Of a stretch of 64,000 nt of DNA, positions 51,446-59,912 are shown piece after piece; the first letter of the stretch is position 1; every line of letters starts with the position of its first letter. Under the pieces are notes generated by a model. The model was not told the DNA's origin. It searched no databases and saw only the letters and a program-made list of their open reading frames with translations. The position numbers and the translations under genes are program-made. The DNA is from Paenibacillus curdlanolyticus YK9. Its GTDB lineage: Bacteria > Bacillota > Bacilli > Paenibacillales > Paenibacillaceae. Where the stretch lies: NCBI RefSeq assembly GCF_000179615.1, contig NZ_AEDD01000008.1, positions 186,001 through 250,000 of the forward strand. The letters run 5' to 3'.

Positions 51446-52588
51446 ATGAATCATATACTAGCGATAAATGAACAACTGCCCATACGCCCGGAATTATCTC
51501 CTGCGTATGATCCATGGGATCCGATCGTATCGTTGCAGCGGTATGGCCGGCATACGCTTACGAGCGTCGAGATGACGGTTTCGAATTTGTGCAATATGCG
51601 ATGCGAGCATTGCGCCGTTGGCGATACGCTCGTTTTAGCAGAGCCGGCCAAAATACCGCTGGATCAAATGCTTCGCCGACTAGATGAAGTGGAGCATTTG
51701 GAGACAATAAGCATAACAGGGGGAGAGCCGTCCTTCTCCGAGAGCACGGTGCGCAATTATATGGTGCCGCTGCTGCGTTACGCGAGAAGCAGAGGGATCC
51801 GTTCCCAAATCAACTCCAACGTAACGCTTGATTACAAACGATATGAGCAAATGGCGCCGTATCTGGATGTGATGCATATCTCATTTAACTACACGACGGC
51901 AGATGACTTCCATCAGGTGGGGTTTGCACGTTCCGGCCATTCTGTTTCGAGAGATACAGCCGTCCGCTTGTATGAGCGAATGATGGATAATGCACGTCGG
52001 CTTAGCGAAGCGGGCGTTCTTGTTTCGGCGGAATCGATGATTAACTATCGGACGCATCATAAAATTGCTGAAATTCATCAGCTTATTATCGAAATGGGCT
52101 GCCAGCGGCATGAGGTGCATCCTATGTATCCGAGCTCATTCGCAGCCAATTTGCCGATGCTGTCGCGTGAAGAAATGCGCGCGGCAATCGAGCGTTTGCT
52201 GGATGCGCGCGATAAGTCGGTCTGGATGCTGTTCGGAACGCTTCCGTTCTTCCGCTGCAGCAGCAATCCGGAAGAGCGCGCGCTGCTCGCGCGACTGGCG
52301 GCCGAGCCGAATGTAACCGTCCGCAATGATCCCGACGGGCGGAATCGCCTTAACGTGAACATGTTTACCGGAGATGTATTCGTAACGGATTTTTCAGACG
52401 TTCCGGCATTCGGCAACGTAAAGAATGATCGGTTGGATGATGTGTTCGACCGTTGGCTGGATGGGTCGCTCGCACGCTCGATTGATTGCCATTGTCCAGC
52501 AGCGGGCTGTTGTGGGCCTAACCTGCTTGTCAAAGATATGTATTACCGTGGAGAGAATTTCCTAAGCCGCCAAGCCATTTTGGATTAA
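51446..52588 (+). CDS. yfkAB: YfkAB-type radical SAM protein
   Basis: 380 residues from ATG 51446, six bases after AGGTG. Radical SAM motif CNMRCEHC (about residue 46), GGEP in ITGGEPSFSES, and a C-terminal cysteine cluster CHCPAAGCCGPN that marks the YfkAB radical SAM/CxCxxxxC family. Its substrate is unknown. In Bacillus subtilis the gene is split as yfkA-yfkB; here it is a single frame. Confidence 0.85.
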   Translation: MNHILAINEQLPIRPELSPAYDPWDPIVSLQRYGRHTLTSVEMTVSNLCNMRCEHCAVGDTLVLAEPAKIPLDQMLRRLDEVEHLETISITGGEPSFSESTVRNYMVPLLRYARSRGIRSQINSNVTLDYKRYEQMAPYLDVMHISFNYTTADDFHQVGFARSGHSVSRDTAVRLYERMMDNARRLSEAGVLVSAESMINYRTHHKIAEIHQLIIEMGCQRHEVHPMYPSSFAANLPMLSREEMRAAIERLLDARDKSVWMLFGTLPFFRCSSNPEERALLARLAAEPNVTVRNDPDGRNRLNVNMFTGDVFVTDFSDVPAFGNVKNDRLDDVFDRWLDGSLARSIDCHCPAAGCCGPNLLVKDMYYRGENFLSRQAILD

Positions 52589-52642
52589 CGGTTAAACGCG
52601 CGGCAATAAAGGAGAAATGCCGGTCTGACACATACGGAGTTT

Positions 52643-53959
52643 TTGCCGGGATCGATCATAACGAATTTACTCATCGTGCTGCTGCTCGTTATGCTGAATG
52701 CTTTTTTCGTTGCTGCGGAATTTGCACTTGTTAAAGTGAGGCAGTCGCGTCTTACGCAGCTCTCGAACGAAGGCAATGCGAGGGCGAGATACGCTTTGAA
52801 GGTCAATTCGAAGTTGGATGCCTACCTGTCCGCGACTCAACTGGGAATCACGCTCGCTTCGCTAGGGCTCGGTTGGGTCGGTGAACCGGCGATTTCTGAA
52901 CTGATCGTAGAGCCTATCTTATACTCCTTCGGCGTAACGGATCATGTCCTTATTTCCACGCTGTCTGTCGGAATCGGCTTTGTCGTCATTACGTTTCTTC
53001 ACATCGTACTGGGCGAGCTGGCACCGAAGTCGTTGGCGATCCAAAAGTCAGAGAGCGTATCGCTTTGGCTTTCTCTTCCGTTAATTACGTTTCATCGCAT
53101 CTTTCTGCCTGCGATTTGGCTGCTTAATGGCGCGGCGAATCGACTGCTGAAGCTGCTTGGCGTACAACCGGCGAGCGATCGCGAAGCGGCCCATACGGAG
53201 GAAGAAATCAGGCTCCTGATGGACGAGAGCGCCAAGAGCGGCATCATCGATAAGGATGAGATGAAACTGTTCGATAACATTTTCGAATTTTCGGACCGTC
53301 TCGCTCGCGAGGTAATGCTGCCCCGGACGGATATGGACTGTATCTATACAGATCAGTCTTACGATGAGATTATCAAACATGTTTATGCCACGAAGCACAC
53401 GCGCTATCCCGTCGGCGTCGAGGACAAAGATCAGATTATTGGCTTCGTCCACATTACGGATTTGTTAACGTCGGATTCAGATCAGGAGCAGGATATCCGT
53501 ACGTTCCTTCGCCCGATTCTTAGCGTGCCGGAGTCGATGGAAATTAGCGATGTGCTGAAGCTTATGCAGCGGAAGCATGCACAGCTGGCTATCGTCGTGG
53601 ATGAATACGGCGGGACTGCTGGCATGCTGACGACCGAGTTGATCTTGGAAGAAATAGTCGGCGAAATCCATGATGAATTCGATACAGAGCTGCCGAGCGT
53701 CGTCGTGAAAGGTGAGATTACGTCAGTGGAAGGGCGTATGCTCATAGAGGAAGTGAACGATATGTTCGGCCTCGATATTACGGATGAAGACGTTGATTCC
53801 ATCGGCGGCTGGTTGTTCACGAAGCTGGAAGGGCGCCCGGTTAAAGGGAAGAAGGTAGACTATGACGGGTATTGCTTCGAGGTTGCAGAATGTGAACCGC
53901 TCCGCGTGCTGAGGGTGCATATTTATAAGAAGAAGCCAGCGAACAGCAAGCCTGAATAG
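52643..53959 (+). CDS. CNNM/CorC-type hemolysin-family membrane protein
   Basis: 438 residues from TTG 52643. A DUF21/CNNM transmembrane domain (LLIVLLLVMLNAFFVAAEFALVK onward, then HVLISTLSVGIGFVVITF) is followed by a CBS pair (EVMLPRTDMDCIYTD, LSVPESMEISDVLKLMQRKH) and a C-terminal CorC/HlyC domain (DVDSIGGWLFTKLEGRPVKG). Such proteins are linked to magnesium/cobalt transport or export. The YfkAB-like gene stands upstream; a terminator follows. Confidence 0.92.
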   Translation: MPGSIITNLLIVLLLVMLNAFFVAAEFALVKVRQSRLTQLSNEGNARARYALKVNSKLDAYLSATQLGITLASLGLGWVGEPAISELIVEPILYSFGVTDHVLISTLSVGIGFVVITFLHIVLGELAPKSLAIQKSESVSLWLSLPLITFHRIFLPAIWLLNGAANRLLKLLGVQPASDREAAHTEEEIRLLMDESAKSGIIDKDEMKLFDNIFEFSDRLAREVMLPRTDMDCIYTDQSYDEIIKHVYATKHTRYPVGVEDKDQIIGFVHITDLLTSDSDQEQDIRTFLRPILSVPESMEISDVLKLMQRKHAQLAIVVDEYGGTAGMLTTELILEEIVGEIHDEFDTELPSVVVKGEITSVEGRMLIEEVNDMFGLDITDEDVDSIGGWLFTKLEGRPVKGKKVDYDGYCFEVAECEPLRVLRVHIYKKKPANSKPE

Positions 53960-53990
53960 ATAGTTGGAGCATACGAATCGGCAATATAGG

Positions 53991-54027
53991 ACGTCCCCTC
54001 GCTATTGAAGCGAGCGGGACGTTTTTT
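53991..54027 (+). terminator. Terminator after the CNNM gene
   Basis: ACGTCCC...CGCT / AGCG...GGGACGT hairpin (53991-53997 with 54016-54022) followed by TTTTTT. Confidence 0.8.
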
Positions 54028-54114
54028 GATGGAAACGAGCTGCTTAGACAGAGCTTTGAATTATTGCTTGGGAAATAAGATGCAATTCATTGGACTTTGG
54101 ACTACCTAAAGTCA

Positions 54115-54122
54115 CATACGAT
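54115..54122 (+). promoter_or_regulatory. Possible SigE-type -10 upstream of cotJA
   Basis: CATACGAT (54115-54122) resembles the SigE -10 CATACAWT. A clear -35 was not found. The cotJ operon of Bacillus subtilis is transcribed by SigE in the mother cell. Confidence 0.4.
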
Positions 54123-54158
54123 GATAAAGAGTATTTTGCACATAAGGAGGTAACACAA

Positions 54159-54428
54159 GTGAATTCGACAAACGTTAATGCCGCTGCAGCTCACTATGTG
54201 CCCCATGTCAGTCAAGCCGGTTATCGGGAATGGAGGCCTTTCATCGGTCCGCACGATCCGTGCCCGCCGGTTTACGTCAAAACGTATGTCGTGCCGCCAA
54301 ATCAATACATCCCATATCAGCCCATGAATTTACCGCAATATTCCTTGCAGGAGGCGCTCAAGCGTGGCACCCTATGGCCAGCGTTGTATAGTCCGTATCA
54401 TTCGAGATGCAACAAGAGGGGAAGGTGA
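54159..54428 (+). CDS. cotJA: Spore coat protein CotJA
   Basis: 89 residues from GTG 54159 behind AAGGAGG, ten bases earlier than any other useful start. Proline- and tyrosine-rich (EWRPFIGPHDPCPPVYVKTY, NQYIPYQPMNLPQYS), as expected for CotJA. It is part of the CotJ complex in the inner spore coat. The next gene follows after five bases. Confidence 0.9.
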   Translation: MNSTNVNAAAAHYVPHVSQAGYREWRPFIGPHDPCPPVYVKTYVVPPNQYIPYQPMNLPQYSLQEALKRGTLWPALYSPYHSRCNKRGR

Positions 54429-54433
54429 TTCGG

Positions 54434-54754
54434 ATGAGCGAGGTGCAGGAAGGGCAGCATGACCAGCAACAAGACCAGCAACACGAGCAGCTTGAACGTA
54501 AGCTGGATGAGCATTATTACCATAAGCTGCTTGAGCTGCAGCAGCTGGATTTTGCGCTAGTGGAGCTGACCTTGTATTTGGATACGCATCCAAACGATTT
54601 GCAGGCACTTCAGCAATTTAACCAGTTGGCGCAGCAGCGGCAGCAGGTTGCGTTTCAATTTGAGATGAAGTATGGCCCATTGCTCCAATTTGGGCATAGC
54701 TTCTCCCGGTTTCCATGGCAATGGTCAGAATCGCCTTGGCCTTGGCAGGTATAG
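54434..54754 (+). CDS. cotJB: Spore coat protein CotJB
   Basis: 106 residues from ATG 54434 behind GGGGAAGG. The CotJB core is seen in YYHKLLELQQLDFALVELTL and LDTHPNDLQALQQFNQL, ending in a W/P-rich tail (WPWQV). A Gln/Asp-rich lead of ~15 residues is lineage-specific. It works with CotJA and CotJC. Confidence 0.9.
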   Translation: MSEVQEGQHDQQQDQQHEQLERKLDEHYYHKLLELQQLDFALVELTLYLDTHPNDLQALQQFNQLAQQRQQVAFQFEMKYGPLLQFGHSFSRFPWQWSESPWPWQV

Positions 54755-54813
54755 CTTTGTCCCGTCGTTCCGTCATTTGGTGGTTAGCGATTTGAAGGGA
54801 GGTCGAGCTGCAT

Positions 54814-55383
54814 ATGTGGATCTATGATAAAAAGCTGCAGTATCCAGTTCGAGTGAGCAAATGCGATCCGATGATGGCCAAGTTTTTATTGGAACAATAC
54901 GGAGGGGCGGATGGCGAGCTTGCGGCCGCGCTGCGATACTTGAATCAGCGGTACTCGATTCCGGATAAGGTCATCGGGCTTCTGACGGATATTGGAACCG
55001 AGGAATTCGCCCATCTCGAAATGATCGCAACGATGGTCTACAAGCTAACCAAGGACGCAAGCGTAGAGCAGCTGGAGGCAGCGGGGCTTGGTCCCAACTA
55101 TGCGCAGCGGGATCATGCGATCTTTTATACGAACTCAGCGGGAGTGCCGTGGACAGCCTCCTATATTCAAGCCAAAGGCGACCCGCTTGCGGATTTGTAT
55201 GAGGACATTGCAGCCGAGGAGAAAGCGCGGGCGACCTATCAATGGCTGATCGATATGACGGATGACGTGGATTTGCAGGACAGCTTGAAGTTTCTAAGAG
55301 AGCGTGAGATTGTCCATGCGCTGCGGTTTAAAGAGGCGGTGGAAATCATTAAATCGGATCGGGAGACGAAGAAGGTTTTTTGA
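54814..55383 (+). CDS. cotJC: Spore coat protein CotJC, manganese catalase-like
   Basis: 189 residues from ATG 54814 behind GGGAGG. Di-metal helical-bundle motifs of manganese catalases are present: EQYGGADGELAAALRYLNQ, DIGTEEFAHLEMIATMVY (E-x-x-H) and DIAAEEKARATYQWLID (E-E pair), with a closing H in REREIVHALRF. It is the third gene of the cotJ operon and is deposited in the spore coat. Confidence 0.93.
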   Translation: MWIYDKKLQYPVRVSKCDPMMAKFLLEQYGGADGELAAALRYLNQRYSIPDKVIGLLTDIGTEEFAHLEMIATMVYKLTKDASVEQLEAAGLGPNYAQRDHAIFYTNSAGVPWTASYIQAKGDPLADLYEDIAAEEKARATYQWLIDMTDDVDLQDSLKFLREREIVHALRFKEAVEIIKSDRETKKVF

Positions 55384-55396
55384 TTAGAGCAAGGCA

Positions 55397-55438
55397 AACA
55401 AGCGAGGCGGGGGATAGCCCCTTGTCTCGCTTGTTTCA
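55397..55438 (+). terminator. Terminator of the cotJ operon
   Basis: AAACAAGCGAG pairs with CTCGCTTGTTT around a GC-rich inner stem (GGGG/CCCC). The T-run is short. The 190 bases after it are AT-rich with direct repeats of AGTTATA but no gene. Confidence 0.75.
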
Positions 55439-55634
55439 TGTTTGGATCGTGTGCAAGAAAAATAGGTCATAATGAGTTTTACAATGTTGACTCGACTATT
55501 TTATCGATCGGATCGTTCGTGCTGCAGTTTTCGTGCGAATTATGTAACATTACCTTACATTCTATAGTTGACAATCACGCAAACCATTATATATTAGTTA
55601 TAAATAGTTATATCTAATTATATTTAAGCATAAC

Positions 55635-56618
55635 TTACGTCTCGTATAGGATCTGTCCCGTAAGCGACAGGTCGTAATTTGCCATAGCAAGAAGCTCTTG
55701 TTTGAATGGCTCGGATCGAATGATGCGAAGCAAGCTTTCGATGAGTGGACGGTTTGCTTCCGAATTCAACACAACGAGGTCGTAGCGCTCTTGAATCAAC
55801 GGGACGAATGTGACGCCGCTCACGATGCTTGCTGTTTTCTCCGTCCCGATTCCGACATCGGCCTCGCCGGAAGCGACCTTGGCTGCGATGGACAGATGAT
55901 TGGTCAGCACTTGGTCATAGCCAAGCAAAGAATCAGCTTTTATGCCATGCAGCCGCAGCTGCTCATCAAGCAGAACGCGTGCGCCAGAGCCTTGCTCGCG
56001 GTTTACTAGGCGAAGGCCGGGGCGGCTTAGATCAGACCAAGCCTGCAGTTGAAGCGGATTGTTCTGCGCAACATAAAAGCCTGCGGTTCGCTTAAGCAGA
56101 TTAACGACGATCAACGGCATGCCAACGAGCAGCTTCCGAATGTACGGCAGGTTATATTCGCCAGTATCGCCATCCAGCAGGTGGGTGCTGACGATGTCAG
56201 ATTCGCCCCGATACATCCGAATCAGGCTATCCAAGCTTCCAGCGTAGGAACGGAGCGGGCGCATGCCGGTCAGCCGCTGCTCCAGATGATTAGCCAATAT
56301 ATCGAGGCTCATATCCTGACCCGTTATGACGAAAGGCCGTACGCCTGGCGTCGTTTGCAGCAAAGCAGCGGAAGGCAGCGCGGAAGGCTGCACGGGATGC
56401 TCCGCGAAGGATAGGGAAGACGTTGCTGTTGCTTGGCTAACGGATTGGGCTTTGCTTTTACGTTTATACGTTTCCAAGTCAGAAGCGTCGACGCGCATTT
56501 GCTTGCCTACGCGGTAAGCGGGGAGATCCCCTTTCTTAATCAGGTCATAGACCGTAAGCTTTGATATTTTGAGCAGCTTGGAAATTTCCTCCGCTGTATA
56601 AGACTCATCGTGGGACAT
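55635..56618 (-). CDS. HTH regulator with substrate-binding domain, likely molybdate-responsive
   Basis: 327 residues. An N-terminal excisionase/MerR-like HTH (SYTAEEISKLLKISKLTVYDL, residues ~5-55), a linker of low complexity, then a periplasmic-binding-protein-like ligand domain (residues ~95-320) with GADVGIGTEKTASIV-like and MRPLRSYAGSLDSLIRMYRG blocks. This HTH-plus-PBP type often controls molybdate or tungstate transport. It is divergent from modA with an overlap region of 87 bp between the starts, which supports that role. Confidence 0.8.
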   Translation of the reverse strand: MSHDESYTAEEISKLLKISKLTVYDLIKKGDLPAYRVGKQMRVDASDLETYKRKSKAQSVSQATATSSLSFAEHPVQPSALPSAALLQTTPGVRPFVITGQDMSLDILANHLEQRLTGMRPLRSYAGSLDSLIRMYRGESDIVSTHLLDGDTGEYNLPYIRKLLVGMPLIVVNLLKRTAGFYVAQNNPLQLQAWSDLSRPGLRLVNREQGSGARVLLDEQLRLHGIKADSLLGYDQVLTNHLSIAAKVASGEADVGIGTEKTASIVSGVTFVPLIQERYDLVVLNSEANRPLIESLLRIIRSEPFKQELLAMANYDLSLTGQILYET

Positions 56619-56705
56619 CGTAGGGTGCCTCCTAAGAAGGATTGTTCGATCCGGCTTGAACTACTTGTATTGTATCATAGGGAATGGATGATGGAGGATT
56701 ATGTA

Positions 56706-57500
56706 ATGACAGCAGCAGCAAAAAGAGCGCCGATGCTCGTTCCCGTTTTTCTTCTCGTCCTGCTATTGGCGGCGTGCAGTTCAAAATCCGAGACTGCCTC
56801 CCCTCATGTAGAGATAACCATCTCGGCAGCCGCGAGCTTAACGGACGCCCTCAACGAGCTGAAGACACGCTATGAGCATACGCATGCGAATACAACGCTC
56901 GTTTATAATTTCGGCGCATCAGGCGCGCTCCAACAGCAAATCGAACAAGGCGCTCCGGCAGATCTATTTCTGTCCGCAGCATCGAACAATATGCAGGCTC
57001 TCGTGGAGAAGAAGCTCATCCGTGCTGATCAAGAACGCAATTTGTTGAAAAATGAGCTTGTTGTCGTCATTCCGGCATCTAATCAAGAAGGTATCAAAAG
57101 CTTGCAGGAGCTGCAATCGGCTTCCGCCAAACGTATTGCCATCGGTATTCCTGAGAGCGTGCCGGCAGGCAAATATGCGAAAGAGGCGCTGATGAGCGCG
57201 AAGCTCTGGGACGAGCTGCAGCCGAAGCTTGTGCAAGGGAAGGATGTGAGGCAGGTGCTGCAATATGTGGAGACGGGCAATGCAGATGCGGGCTTCGTCT
57301 ATAAGACTGACGCGATGACATCAGCGAAAGCCAAAATTGCATTTGTCATTGATCCAGCGTATTATTCGCCGATCTCGTATCCTGTAGGCATCGTTTCATC
57401 AACCAAGCAGCCTGAAGCGGCTGAAGCGTTTTATGCGTACTTGTCAACGGAAGAGGCGCAAGCTATTTTCATCAAGTACGGCTTCTCGGTGTCCCCATGA
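56706..57500 (+). CDS. modA: Molybdate ABC transporter substrate-binding lipoprotein ModA
   Basis: 264 residues from ATG 56706 behind ATGGAGG. Signal peptide with lipobox LLLAACSS. The ModA blocks are present: ISAAASLTDALNELKTRYE, YNFGASGALQQQIEQGAPADLF, RIAIGIPESVPAGKYAKEAL and NADAGFVYKTDAM. It binds molybdate (or tungstate) outside the membrane and gives it to ModB. Divergent from an HTH-PBP regulator. Confidence 0.92.
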   Translation: MTAAAKRAPMLVPVFLLVLLLAACSSKSETASPHVEITISAAASLTDALNELKTRYEHTHANTTLVYNFGASGALQQQIEQGAPADLFLSAASNNMQALVEKKLIRADQERNLLKNELVVVIPASNQEGIKSLQELQSASAKRIAIGIPESVPAGKYAKEALMSAKLWDELQPKLVQGKDVRQVLQYVETGNADAGFVYKTDAMTSAKAKIAFVIDPAYYSPISYPVGIVSSTKQPEAAEAFYAYLSTEEAQAIFIKYGFSVSP

Positions 57501-58162
57501 TGAATGAACCTTATGAATGGAATGCGCTGTGGTCGCCGATCCGGCTCTCTTTGCAGGTAACGGTGTTGGCGAGCGCTGTCGTCATTATACTCGGTATTGC
57601 AATAGCGTATTGGATGTCCAAATCGAAGCTGCGGGGCAAGGTTATCATTGAAACCTTTTTTATGCTGCCCCTCGTTTTGCCGCCTACCGTCGTTGGCTTC
57701 CTGCTGCTTGTGCTGCTGGGCAGGCGAAGCTGGGCAGGGCGTTTTTTCGAATGGCTGTTTAACGCGCCGATTATTTTCTCCTGGTGGGCTGCCGTTATTG
57801 CGGCTGTCGTCGTTTCGTTTCCGCTCGTCTATCAGACGATGAAAGCGGGGTTTGATTCAGTCGATCGTTCCTTGGAGGATTCGGCTCGCTCAAGCGGTGC
57901 GTCGGAATGGCAGGTTTTGCGTTATATCAGTTTGCCGCTTGCTTCACGGTCCGTTCGAACGGCCTATATTCTCGGGTTCGCCCGCGGTTTGGGAGAATTC
58001 GGCGCCACGCTTATGATTGCAGGCAACATTCCGGGACGAACGCAGACGGTGCCAACTGCGATTTATGTTGCGGTCGACTCGGGCGATTCCACGACAGCAT
58101 GGGTATTAACGGGGTGCACCGTCATCATTTCGTTCGTTCTGCTTTTATTTGCTCGAAAATAA
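57497..58162 (+). CDS. modB: Molybdate ABC transporter permease ModB
   Basis: 221 residues; ATG 57497 overlaps the modA stop. Five to six hydrophobic segments and the ABC permease EAA loop (SLEDSARSSGASEWQVLRYISLP), followed by GFARGLGEFGATLMIAGN typical of ModB. No modC ATPase gene follows; the next element is a terminator, so the ATPase must be encoded elsewhere or shared. Confidence 0.92.
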   Translation: MMNEPYEWNALWSPIRLSLQVTVLASAVVIILGIAIAYWMSKSKLRGKVIIETFFMLPLVLPPTVVGFLLLVLLGRRSWAGRFFEWLFNAPIIFSWWAAVIAAVVVSFPLVYQTMKAGFDSVDRSLEDSARSSGASEWQVLRYISLPLASRSVRTAYILGFARGLGEFGATLMIAGNIPGRTQTVPTAIYVAVDSGDSTTAWVLTGCTVIISFVLLLFARK

Positions 58163-58214
58163 ACCTCACAACCGAGTATGCCGCGGCATACCTCCGGTTC
58201 GTGAGGTTTTTCTT
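58162..58214. terminator. Bidirectional terminator between modB and the AraC gene
   Basis: A long hairpin: CCTCAC, AACCG and TATGCC on one side pair with GGCATA, CGGTT and GTGAGG on the other, ended by GGTTTTTCTTTT. Both convergent genes stop at it. Confidence 0.85.
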
Positions 58215-58228
58215 TTATTCCACTGTTA

Positions 58229-58993
58229 TTACCCGCGATAGAGCGCAGGTGTCAGTCCGTATTTTTCCTTAAACGCTCGGTGAAAATAAGGGTAGCTGTT
58301 GAATCCGCAATCGAGCGCGATTTGCTCTAGCTTAAGCGGCGTATGCTTCATGCGTTCTACCGCCATCGAAAGCCGTATATCGAGCGCATAGCGAACGATC
58401 GTCGTGCCGCTCCATTCCCGGAACAAATGTACGGCGCGCGATACGCTCAAGCCGACATGCTGGGCAACGTCTTCTAATTTAAATGGCGTCGAAGCATGCT
58501 CCTCGATATAACGCTTCATCTGCGTGATGGTGAAAGGCTCCCCTGTTTCCGCGATAGCGCGATCCAGACAGAGGCATAGCGATTGCAGCAAGTAGCTGTT
58601 CAGCTCATGCGAATCTGGCGTCATAATGCGTGATTCGAACACCATTTGGCGCCAAAGCGTAATGATCCGATCATCCAAGTTGATGTGAAAATGCTGCTGC
58701 CGTTTCGTTCGTTTCCACCACCGGTCGATCCAAGGGCCGCTGCAATAAAGGTAATAGTCGGCGCTGTCCGTGCCCGTTACCTCAGCGCCATATAGGTTTA
58801 GCTCATAAGGCTCTCCTGGTTGAAACAGCAGCAGGCTGCCGGGCAGAAGATCAATGAATATGTCGTTGACAAGCGCCTGTCCGCGCCCCTCGATCTGCAG
58901 ACGAAACAGATAAGAGGGCAGGCTATGGATCCTTTTGCTCGAAAAAGGAGTGGAATGTCTAGAGTAACCACAGCTTAAAAGCTCTGCCTCCAT
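58229..58993 (-). CDS. AraC-family transcriptional regulator
   Basis: 254 residues from ATG 58993 behind GGAGGTCG. An N-terminal cupin-like ligand/sensor domain (LPGSLLLFQPGEPYELNLYG) and a C-terminal AraC double HTH (residues ~165-250) with HVGLSVSRAVHLFREWSGTT and QIALDCGFNSYPYFHRAFKE, then YGLTPALYR. It probably controls sugar genes; the neighbouring isomerase/oxidoreductase pair on the other strand is the obvious target. Confidence 0.9.
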   Translation of the reverse strand: MEAELLSCGYSRHSTPFSSKRIHSLPSYLFRLQIEGRGQALVNDIFIDLLPGSLLLFQPGEPYELNLYGAEVTGTDSADYYLYCSGPWIDRWWKRTKRQQHFHINLDDRIITLWRQMVFESRIMTPDSHELNSYLLQSLCLCLDRAIAETGEPFTITQMKRYIEEHASTPFKLEDVAQHVGLSVSRAVHLFREWSGTTIVRYALDIRLSMAVERMKHTPLKLEQIALDCGFNSYPYFHRAFKEKYGLTPALYRG

Positions 58994-59127
58994 GCTCGAC
59001 CTCCGAAATTTTTTAGCCAAATAAGTTAACTATTAACCACATTAGCTATGTTCGCTTGCTTATCTTATCCCCTACAATAGGAGCAGATAGGCTATAAAAT
59101 ACCATTCTATAGGAAGAGGTGCGGTAT

Positions 59128-59910
59128 ATGCAACGCATGGAAATCGGCGTACAATTATATACAGTGCGTGACGAAATGGAAAAGGACGTAGAAGGCACGC
59201 TCCGCAAGGTTAAATCTTTAGGCTTTGATGCAGTTGAATTCGCAGGCTACTTCAATGTGCCAGCTGAGCAAATGCGCGCATGGTTGGATGAAATCGGACT
59301 GAAAGCATTCAGCACGCACGTAGATCTAACGCGTCTTCGTAATGACCTCCAAGGCGAGATTGCATATGCGAAAGCAATCGGCGTAAAGTATATCCCTTGT
59401 TCTTATATTCAACCGGAGGATCGCCAGAACCTGGAAGATTGGAAAGGCATCGTAACCTTCCTCAAAGAAACGGCTGAGGAAGTCAGCAGACATGGCCTGC
59501 AATTCTGCTATCATAACCATGAGTTCGAATTCGAGACGAAATTCGAGGACGGCAAATCGGTATACGAAACATTGTTCGAAACGATCAATGAGAACGATAT
59601 GAAAATCGAGCTGGACGTGTGCTGGGTGCAATTTGCGAAAGAGGATACGATCGCTTGCATCGAACGTTATGCTGGACGTATTCCATTACTGCATGCGAAG
59701 GACTTTAAGCGCGCTGAAGACAACAGCATGATTACGCTTCAACTGAGCCAAGGCGAAGTAGATCTGCCAGCCGTGCTGGAAGCAGCGGGCAAAGCGGGCG
59801 TCGAATGGCTGATTGTGGAGCAGGATTTCTGCCAGAACCCGCCATTCGAGAGCATTGAAGCCAGCCTGAACTGGCTGAAAAATAATTATTTAACGAAAGT
59901 AGGAGCCTAA
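59128..59910 (+). CDS. Sugar phosphate isomerase/epimerase (xylose isomerase-like TIM barrel)
   Basis: 260 residues from ATG 59128 behind AGGAAGAGG. Pattern QLYTVRDEMEKD at the start, then CYHNHEFEFE (metal His/Glu), IELDVCWVQFA (metal Glu) and LHAKDFKRAED. This is the usual AP2EC/inositol-isomerase-type fold. The next gene lies two bases downstream; together they probably break down a sugar or inositol-like compound. Confidence 0.88.
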   Translation: MQRMEIGVQLYTVRDEMEKDVEGTLRKVKSLGFDAVEFAGYFNVPAEQMRAWLDEIGLKAFSTHVDLTRLRNDLQGEIAYAKAIGVKYIPCSYIQPEDRQNLEDWKGIVTFLKETAEEVSRHGLQFCYHNHEFEFETKFEDGKSVYETLFETINENDMKIELDVCWVQFAKEDTIACIERYAGRIPLLHAKDFKRAEDNSMITLQLSQGEVDLPAVLEAAGKAGVEWLIVEQDFCQNPPFESIEASLNWLKNNYLTKVGA

Positions 59911-59912
59911 CC

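Noticed and set aside
55560-55634. AT-rich repeats (AGTTATA, TTATAT) as a ModE-type operator
   Set aside because: They lie downstream of the regulator gene, not in the regulator-modA promoter region, and do not form a clear palindrome of the ModE type.
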